64,000 bases of DNA from Taudactylus pleione (lineage: Eukaryota > Chordata > Amphibia > Anura > Myobatrachidae), in NCBI GenBank assembly GCA_031769625.1, contig JAUIMM010002558.1, positions 310,001 to 374,000 on the forward strand. Reading direction: 5' to 3'. Every line of letters starts with the position of its first letter. Within the stretch, counting starts at the first letter, position 1. The position numbers and the translations under genes were made by a program. Positions 56,201 through 64,000 of the stretch are shown in pieces. Below the pieces are notes generated by a model that saw only the letters and a program-made list of their open reading frames with translations, had not been told where the DNA came from and searched no databases.

Positions 56201-56305
56201 ATCCCTCAGGAGGGTGGTGTACCCTCTGGGGGTGGAAGGGAGGGGGGTGGGGATGCCACAGGCGGTGGTGTGGCTGGCCCGCAGGGGGCTGGTGTGCAGT
56301 GTTAA
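53276..56305 (+). pseudogene. LINE ORF1 (copy 4), frameshifted
   Basis: It starts at the ATG equivalent to the other copies and ends at the same TAA. The C-run at 53656-53660 has five C where copies 2 and 3 have six, so the frame is lost and reaches a stop at 53762-53764. An extra G near 54192-54195 (GAGAGGACAA for GAGAGACAA) returns the downstream part to the original frame. About 178 codons between are therefore out of frame, covering the GPPSEATRG repeats, the acidic stretch and the start of the coiled coil. The rest, including the three zinc knuckles, is open to the end. One His replaces Arg in the first knuckle (GDHHHVSSEC). A 6-bp insertion near 54442 adds Gly-Val in frame. The three hairpins remain at 53737-53760, 53842-53865 (one G-T pair) and 53968-53991. 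Confidence 0.9.
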
Positions 56306-56371
56306 GACTTGTTTTTTGGTGATGGTATGTAAAAGTAAGCAAGGTCTTGTAATATTCCATAACCTAGAAAC

Positions 56372-59300
56372 ATGGATCCTCATCCTATACGATGTGCCAC
56401 GATTAATGTGGCTTCCGTGTTGTCCGAATGTGCTCGTATGATGGCCTTTGATTTTTTCAATACGACTGATGTTGATGTTTTATTTTTGCAAGAGACTAGG
56501 ATTAGTAAATTGGATATCCTCCACAAGGCGAAGCAGGAGTGGAGGAGGGGTCCTTCTTACTGGTCTCTTGCGGCCGAGCCATACGGTGGGGTGGCAGTCC
56601 TTTTTTCTGATATGGTAACTGTGCACAAGGTTATTGAATTGCAAGCAGGTAGATGTATGATTTTGGATGTCAACATAAAGGGACAAGATGTGAGATTAAT
56701 TAATGTGTATGGGCCACAGACACCAGGTGATAGGAAAAGTCTCTTTATGGAGATAAAACCTTTTCTTTTTACAGCCCAGCAGGTCGTCTTTGGTGGTGAT
56801 TTTAATACCGTTGTTAGGCCAAAAGACAGGGGAGGCTCAAGGAGACCCCTGGGCTATGATTCCAATTTTTTAGTTAGCATGGTTAGACAGGCTGGTTTGG
56901 TGGATGTGCATATTCGTCACTCCCCAGACCTCACGGGTTTCACCTACTTTAGTGGTAGTCGTAGGTCTAGGATAGATAGGTTTTTTGTTAAGGAGACTTC
57001 CAAGACTTCATCCCTTGGGGTGAGGTTGGTGGAATTTTCCGATCACGGTTTGCTCTCAGTAACTTTGAATGCTTCAGAAACCCCTCAGAAGGGGCGGGGT
57101 CTGTGGCGTTTGAACTCTGAACTCCTGGAAGAAGAGAGAGTTAGGCAGTCCTTCAGGGTCTTCTTTCAATCTCAGGAGACACTTCTGGAGGCTGGTTGGA
57201 GTAGGTCTGAGTGGTGGGAGGTGATTAAAAAGAGAACCTGCAAATTTTTCCGTGGCCTTATAGCTAGGAAAAACTTGATAAAGCAAAATATCTACCGTAA
57301 TCTGAGAAGGAAATTGGATTTCCTGATCTCTGAGGAGGGAGATGATGGGGAAATCTCCCGAGTGAAGGCTCAGATGAAAGAGTTCCAATATAACCGATTG
57401 GCATCCTTGGTTTTGGAAAGGGATTATGGTATGTACCACTCGCCTGATCCCTACCAGAGCTGTAGGAGGTCAGTCGACGCCAAACATGTCAGAGGACTGG
57501 TGGACGGACAGGGTGTTCTTCGTACTGACAAGGAAGGCATTCTGGATGTTATTGTGTCCTACTATTCTGATCTTCTGTCTGAGCAGCCACTCATCAGGGA
57601 GAGGATGGAGGAATTTCTGAGGGGAACCCCTGGTCTGAGTTCTCAGGGTGCCTCTCTTGACTCCTTGGCAAGTGATATAACCGCAGAGGAAGTTAGGAAG
57701 GCGATAATGGGTTTAAATCCCAAGAAATCACCAGGACCAGATGGTTTAACATCTGAATTTTATAAGACCTTTGCTGACCTCCTGATTCCCCGCCTTGTGG
57801 AAGTTTTTAATGAGAGCCTGGATGAGGGAGTCCTCCCTCCTTCCATGAGGTTATCTGCGCTTATTTTGCTGTCCAAAGGGAAGGACTCGTCTCGTATTGA
57901 GAACTGGCGCCCCATAGCCCTTCTCAATACAGACAGGAAGATTTTGGCAAAGGTACTGTTTAACAGGCTTTCAGAGTTTTCTGAGCTGTTGCTTTCTCCT
58001 TCTCAGCACTGTACGGTGAAGGGTCGTAGCACTTTTAGTGCTGTCCTTGGTGTCCGGGAGGCCATTGAGCGGTGCAGGGCTGAGAAGTGGGGAAAGTACT
58101 TACTGGCATTGGATCAGTCTAAAGCTTTTGACCGAGTGAATCATGAGTACCTTTGGGCTCTACTGAGATGGTATGGTCTTCCAGAGAGGGTGGTTAATTG
58201 GTTACAGACGATCTATCGTATGGCTGAAAGCTTTCCACTGGTAAACGGTTGGGTGGGCCCTACCTTTGGTGTAGGCTCGGGTGTTCATCAGGGGTGTCCC
58301 CTGAGCCCCCTCCTGTATGTCTTTGCAATCGATCCCTTCGTTAGGAGGGTAGAGTGTGGGACTGTAGGGGGGGTGCAGCTGAGTCCGGAGTTTGCATTGA
58401 GGGTGGTGGCTTACGCAGATGATGTCACGGTGGTTCTGTCCTCGCAGGCAGAGGCCCGTGGCATAGAACACCTCATTTGCGAGTACTCTGAGGCTTCGTG
58501 CTCCAGAGTAAACCGAGAAAAGTGTGATGTTTTCTGGATGGGGGAGGAGGGGGAGCCTTTTCCTCTTCCGGACAGCTTCCCTCAGGTCAACGATCAGATT
58601 AAAATTCTTGGTATCAAATTTGATCATGGAGATTATGCCTCCCTAAATTGGGTTAACAAGCTGGAGGATGCTACCAAGAAGGTAGAGAGTTGGAAAAGAT
58701 GGAAATTGTCTTTGAGGGAAAGGGTTGACTTGTGCAAAACTTACCTGATCCCGATTTTTTTTATGTCAGTTACGTGTGCTTTTTGCCACAATCTTTGTGG
58801 TCCAGATTGAATTCCTTGTTCTTCCTCTTGTTGTGGAAGAACAGGATCAATATAGTGAAGAGGGGTATCACCTACAGACCGAGGAAAGATGGGGGTTTGA
58901 ACATGGTAAACCCAGTGATCTTTTTTGTTACAGCTTTTTTAAAGCTTAACATTGGGAGCATGTTTTTAGACACTCCTCCTCGGTGGGTAGAGGGATTTAG
59001 ACCATGGGTGTTTCCCTTCCTCAGATTCTGGATAGATGGAGGCCAAGTGAGAAGTTTCCGGATTCGTCATGGTTACCTCCCGATCTACGTCATCCAGAGC
59101 TTGAAGGTGATAAAGCGATATGACGTGGGAGTGGGTGAAGTCAAAAACTTCTCTAGGAGGGAGTTGGAGAGAAGAATTTTGCACACCCACTTTCATGTTC
59201 CGCTGTCACTGAGGGACTGTCCAGGTAATGTCGCTTCGGCTGGATTGGTTTTGTTAAATTCACAAAGGTTACCGCCCAAGTTCAAAGATATTGCCTGGCT

Positions 59301-59748
59301 CACTTTTCATGGGAGGCTTTATGTTGGAGGGAACCTCAGGTGGCGAAGTGCCAGTGAACGTGGCTGCCCACGGGAGGAATGTCCAGGGGTGGAGGAGACG
59401 ATGGACCACTTCCTGCTTGAGTGTCCTTTTAATGTAAAGGTTTATGAGGAGGTTTCAAAGGCCATTGGTATCCCGTGCCTTTCGGGTCTTAGTTACCCTG
59501 AGTGGGCTTATGGGGTAGTCAGAAGATACGGTGACTTTAATTTAACCACAATTTTTTTAGTTAGTTTAGCTGTTAGGTATCAAACGTGGAATGCACGGTG
59601 CCAGGTATCTATTCGAAGGAAGGTCCTCCCCTCTGATGTGGTGGTAGGTATGATTATGCAAGAGGTGAAAAAGATGATGGATCTGGATAAGGGGAGACTG
59701 GATGCTGTCAGATGGTCACAGTGGTGGGGCCGTTTGAAACCCCCTTGA
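56372..59748 (+). pseudogene. LINE ORF2 (copy 4), frameshifted after the reverse transcriptase core
   Basis: The frame is open from ATG 56372 through the endonuclease and all RT motifs. At 58755-58762 a run of eight T stands where the other copies have seven T then GT, a net loss of one base. The first frame then ends at 58810 after 812 residues; the remainder (thumb end, connection and C-terminal CCHC) continues in another frame to the usual TGA at 59748. YADD is intact. Arg639 of motif B (RQGCPLSP) is His, at a CpG, which would probably harm activity, since this Arg is strongly conserved in LINE RTs. Other changes include Thr for Ile at 32 and Glu for Val at 535. Confidence 0.92.
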
Positions 59749-60260
59749 GTGGGTGGTTGAAAGTCTCTTCTTGTTCAGCTGGGTTTCTTTTCTGTCCTTT
59801 CACTCCCTGTAGATTTTTTATTCTATTTTTTGGTTTTTGTTGAAAAGGTTTTACATACATCTACCTGAGGTGGTGTGTATTGGTGATGGGTAGGATTAGA
59901 TAAGATAGATAGTAGTTAAAGTTTTTTGTATTGTTTTATGGTTTGCTGTGTATATATACATATATAATATATAAAAAAAAAAAAAAAAAAAAAATATATA
60001 TAGATAGTGGTTAAGGTAGTTGTTGTTCTAAAATCCTTGCTTACTTTTTCTCATAGGAGATAAGTTGTTTATTATTAGGATTGGTAAAGTTTTCTTTTGG
60101 TTATAAGGCATAATATGGAGTAATATTGTGTATCCTTATGTTGATATTTGATTTTGTGTATATATATATTTTATCTATTTATTTATTTATTTTTTATATA
60201 TGTAATTATTGTATATATATATATATATATCTTTGTTGCAAGTTAAAATAAAGAAGCATA
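59749..60260 (+). other. LINE copy 4 3' UTR
   Basis: It is 512 bp with the longest internal A-run (22 A), the ATTTA repeats, a TA run and AATAAA at 60247-60252. The end and the junction are identical to the other copies. Confidence 0.9.
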
Positions 60261-63200
60261 TTCTGTCACCGCAGCAAATCTTTTTTAAGGTTTACTGAAA
60301 GTTTTAAGCAGAATTTGGGGATTTTTGAAGAAAAAATTTTTTGGCCGATTTTTAAGGTCCGGGGCTTACAGAATTTTTCATATGGGTAAATATATTTCCG
60401 GAGAGTTCTGTGTCAAAATTAAGCACCAAAATCAACTTCTGTCACCACAGCAAATCTTTTTTAAGGTTTACTGAAAGTTTTAGGCAGAATTTGGGGATTT
60501 CTAAAGAAAAAAAATTTTGCCCGATTTTTAAGGTCCGGGGCTTACAGAAATTTTCATACGGGTAAATATATTTCCGGAGAGTTCTGTGTCAAAATTAAGC
60601 ACCAAAATCAACTTCTGTCACCGCAGCAAATCTTTTTTAAGGTTTACTGAAAGTTTTAAGCAGAATTTGGGGATTTTTGAAGAAAAAAATTTTTGCCCGA
60701 TTTTTAAGGTCCGGGGCTTACAGAATTTTTCATACGGGTAAATATATTTCCGGAGAGTTCTGTGTCAATATTAAGCACCAAAATCAACTTCTGTCACCGC
60801 AGCAAATCTTTTTTAAGGTTTACTGAAAGTTTTAAGCAAAATTTGGGGATTTTTGAAGAAAAAAATTTTGCCCAATTTTTAAGGTCCGGGGCTTACAGAA
60901 TTTTTCATACGGGTAAATATATTTCTGGAGAGTTCTGTGTCAAAATTAAGCACCAAAATCAACTTCTGTCACCGCAGCAAATCTTTTTTAAGGTTTACTG
61001 AAAGTTTTAAGCAGAATTTAGGGATTTTTGAAGAAAAAATTTTTTGGCCAATTTTTAAGTGACGGGGCTTACAGAAATTTTCATACGGGTAAATATATTT
61101 CCAGAGAGTTCTGTGTCAAAATTAAGCACCAAAATCAACTTCTGTCACCGCAGCAAATCTTTTTTAAGGTTTACTGAAAGTTTTAGGCAGAATTTGGGGA
61201 TTTTTGAAGAAAAAAAATTTTGGCCAATTTTTAAGTTCCGGGGCTTACAGAAATTTTCATACGGGTAAATATATTTCCGGAGAGTTCTGTGTCAAAATTA
61301 AGCACCAAAATCAACTTCTGTCACCGCAGCAAATCTTTTTTAAGGTTTACTGAAAGTTTTAGGCAGAATTTGGGGATTTTTGAAGAAAAAAAATTTTGCC
61401 CGATTTTTAAGGTCCGGGGCTTACTGAAATTTTCATACGGGTAAATATATTTCCGGAGAGTTCTGTGTCAAAATTAAGCACCAAAATCAACTTCTGTCAC
61501 CGCAGCAAATCTTTTTTAAGGTTTACTGAAAGTTTTAAGCAGAATTTGGGGATTTTTGAAGAAAAAATTTTTTGCCCGATTTTTAAGGTCCGGGGCTTAC
61601 AGAATTTTTCATACGGGTAAATATATTTCCGGAGAGATCTGTGTCAAAATTAAGTACCAAAATCAACTTCTGTCACCTCAGCAAATCTTTTTTAAGGTTT
61701 ACTGAAAGTTTTAAGCAGAATTTGGGGATTTTTGAAGAAAAAAATTTTTGGCCGATTTTTAAGGTCCGGGGCTTACAGAATTTTTCATACGGGTAAATAT
61801 ATTTCCGGAGAGTTCTGTGTCAAAATTAAGCACCAAAATCAACTTCTGTCACCGCAGCAAATCTTTTTTAAGGTTTACTGAAAGTTTTAAGCAGAATTTG
61901 GGGATTTTTGAAGAAAAAAATTTTTGCCCGATTTTTAAGGTCCGGGGCTTACAGAATTTTTCATACGGGTAAATATATTTCCGGAGAGTTCTGTGTCAAT
62001 ATTAAGCACCAAAATCAACTTCTGTCACCGCAGCAAATCTTTTTTAAGGTTTACTGAAAGTTTTAAGCAAAATTTGGGGATTTTTGAAGAAAAAAATTTT
62101 GCCCAATTTTTAAGGTCCGGGGCTTACAGAATTTTTCATACGGGTAAATATATTTCCGGAGAGTTCTGTGTCAAAATTAAGCACCAAAATCAACTTCTGT
62201 CACCGCAGCAAATCTTTTTTAAGGTTTACTGAAAGTTTTAAGCAGAATTTGGGGATTTTTGAAGAAAAAATTTTTGCCCAATTTTTAAGGTCCGGGGCTT
62301 ACAGAATTTTTCATACAGGTAAATATATTTCCAGAGAGTTCTGTGTCAAAATTAAGCACCAAAATCAACTTCTGTCACCGCTGCAAATCTTTTTTAAGGT
62401 TTACTGAAAGTTTTAAGCAGAATTTGGGGATTTTTGAAGAAAAAATTTTTTGGCCAATTTTTAAGTTCCGGGGCTTACAGAAATTTTCATACGGGTAAAT
62501 ATATTTCCGGAGAGTTCTGTGTCAAAATTAAGCACCAAAATCAACTTCTGTCACCGCAGCAAATCTTTTTTAAGGTTTACTGAAAGTTTTAAGCAGAATT
62601 TGGGGATTTTTGAAAAAAAAATTTTTGGCCAATTTTTAAGTTCCGGGGCTTACAGAAATTTTCATACGGGTAAATATATTTCCGGAGAGTTCTGTGTCAA
62701 AATTAAGCACCAAAATCAACTTCTGTCACCGCAGCAAATCTTTTTTAAGGTTTACTGAAAGTTTTAAGCAGAATTTTGGGATTTTTGAAGAAAAAAAATT
62801 TTGCCCGATTTTTAAGGTCCGGGGCTTACAGAATTTTTCATACGAATAAATATATTTCCGGAGAGTTCTGTGTCAATATTAAGCACCAAAATCAACTTCT
62901 GTCACCGCAGCAAATCTTTTTTAAGGTTTACTGAAAGTTTTAAGCAAAATTTGGGGATTTTTGAAGAAAAAACTTTTGCCCAATATTTTTAAGGTTCGGG
63001 GCTTACAGAATTTTTCATACGGGTAAATATATTTCCGGAGAGTTCTGTGTCAAAATTAAGCACCAAAATCAACTTCTGTCACCGCAGCAAATCTTTTTTA
63101 AGGTTTACTGAAAGTTTTAAGCAGAATTTGGGGATTTTTGAAGAAAATTTTTTTTACCCGATTTTTAAGGTCCGGGGCTTACAGAAATTTTCATACGGGT

Positions 63201-64000
63201 AAATATATTTCCGGAGAGTTCTGTGTCAAAATTAAGCACCAAAATCAACTTCTGTCAACTCAGCAAATCTTTTTTAAGGTTTACTGAAAGTTTTAGGCAG
63301 AATTTGGGGATTTTTGAAGAAAAAAAATTTTGCCCGATTTTTAAGGTCCGGGGCTTACAGAAATTTTCATACGGGTAAATATATTTCCGGAGAGTTCTGT
63401 GTCAAAATTAAGCACCAAAATCAACTTCTGTCACCGCAGCAAATCTTTTTTAAGGTTTACTGAAAGTTTTAAGCAGAATTTTGGGATTTTTGAAGAAAAA
63501 AATTTTTGCCCGATTTTTAAGGTCCGGGGCTTACAGAATTTTTCATACGGGTAAATATATTTCCGGAGAGATCTGTGTCAAAATTAAGCACCAAAATCAA
63601 CTTCTGTCACCGCAGCAAATCTTTTTAAGGTTTACTGAAAGTTTTAAGCAAAATTTGGGGATTTTTGAAGAAAAAACTTTTGCCCAATTTTTAAGGTCCG
63701 GGGCTTACAGAATTTTTCATACGGGTAAATATATTTCCGGAGAGTTCTGTGTCAAAATTAAGCACCAAAATCAACTTCTGTCACCGCAGCAAATCTTTTT
63801 TAAGGTTTACTGAAAGTTTTAAGCAGAATTTGGGGATTTTTGAAGAAAAAATATTTTTGGCCGATTTTTAAGGTCCGGGGCTTACAGAAATTTTCATACG
63901 GGTAAATATATTTCCGGAGAGTTCTGTGTCAAAATTAAGCACCAAAATCAACTTCTGTCACCGCAGCAAATCTTTTTTAAGGTTTACTGAAAGTTTTAAG
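60261..64000 (+). repeat. Satellite block 4: ~21 monomers of 176 bp, continuing beyond the window
   Basis: It begins with the 3' target duplication of copy 4. Monomer types match the 49850-53123 zone on the other side of copy 4 (GCCAATTTTTAAG, TCAATATTAAG, ACCGCTGC), so the element sits inside one satellite subfamily. The monomer with TCAATATTAAG occurs at about 52550, 60768, 61998 and 62873. There is more A/T-run length variation than in blocks 1-2. No gene is present; a 110-codon frame at 63481-63813 is a repeat by-product. Confidence 0.95.

Larger units (their letters stand above)
53124..60260 (+). mobile_element. LINE copy 4: full-length Tx1-like element, 7,137 bp, both ORFs frameshifted
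   Basis: It has the same ends, UTR lengths and target duplication as copies 2 and 3, so it is a full-length insertion. ORF1 carries two frameshifts and ORF2 one, all single-base and two of them in homopolymer-like tracts. With several CpG-type substitutions it looks like the oldest or least constrained of the complete copies. Confidence 0.95.

Noticed and set aside
63481..63813. 110-codon open frame in satellite block 4
   Set aside because: It spans two monomers and stays open only because of single-base length changes in A/T runs.

Overview
The window is a stretch of eukaryotic satellite DNA invaded by one family of non-LTR retrotransposon. No host protein-coding gene, rRNA or tRNA was recognised. 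Two components explain essentially all 64 kb. (1) An AT-rich tandem satellite with a 176-bp monomer, about 231 copies, all in the same orientation. (2) Four copies of a ~7.1-kb two-ORF LINE (L1 superfamily, most like the Tx1 clade on ORF1/ORF2 architecture), all on the + strand and all joined to the satellite at the same base of the monomer.

Layout: 1-1862, 3' part of LINE copy 1 (cut by the window edge); 1863-18954, satellite block 1 (~97 monomers); 18955-26061, full-length LINE copy 2 with both ORFs open; 26062-32069, satellite block 2 (34 monomers plus the 24-bp target duplication); 32070-39199, full-length copy 3 with both ORFs open; 39200-53123, satellite block 3 (~79 monomers); 53124-60260, full-length copy 4 with two frameshifts in ORF1 and one in ORF2; 60261-64000, satellite block 4 (~21 monomers, continuing past the window).

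Each element has a 152-bp 5' UTR, a ~1000-aa ORF1 (coiled-coil region, basic patch, three CCHC zinc knuckles), a 66-bp spacer, a 1125-aa ORF2 (APE endonuclease, reverse transcriptase with YADD, C-terminal CCHC) and a 505-512-bp AT-rich 3' UTR that ends without a poly(A) tail, 8 nt after an AATAAA. By analogy with other LINEs, ORF1p coats the RNA, the ORF2 endonuclease nicks the satellite and the RT copies the RNA by target-primed reverse transcription. The conserved junctions and the different flanking monomers around the copies suggest a site-specific element with the satellite as its target, the most interesting reading of this window.

Host: a vertebrate is likely, probably an amphibian or fish, since Tx1-like elements are common there and the differences between copies are rich in CpG transitions (DNA methylation). 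This is inference; the species cannot be read from the sequence. The satellite has higher-order structure (24-, 10- and 5-monomer duplications and subfamily zones), as expected for an array evolving by unequal exchange, possibly centromeric or heterochromatic.
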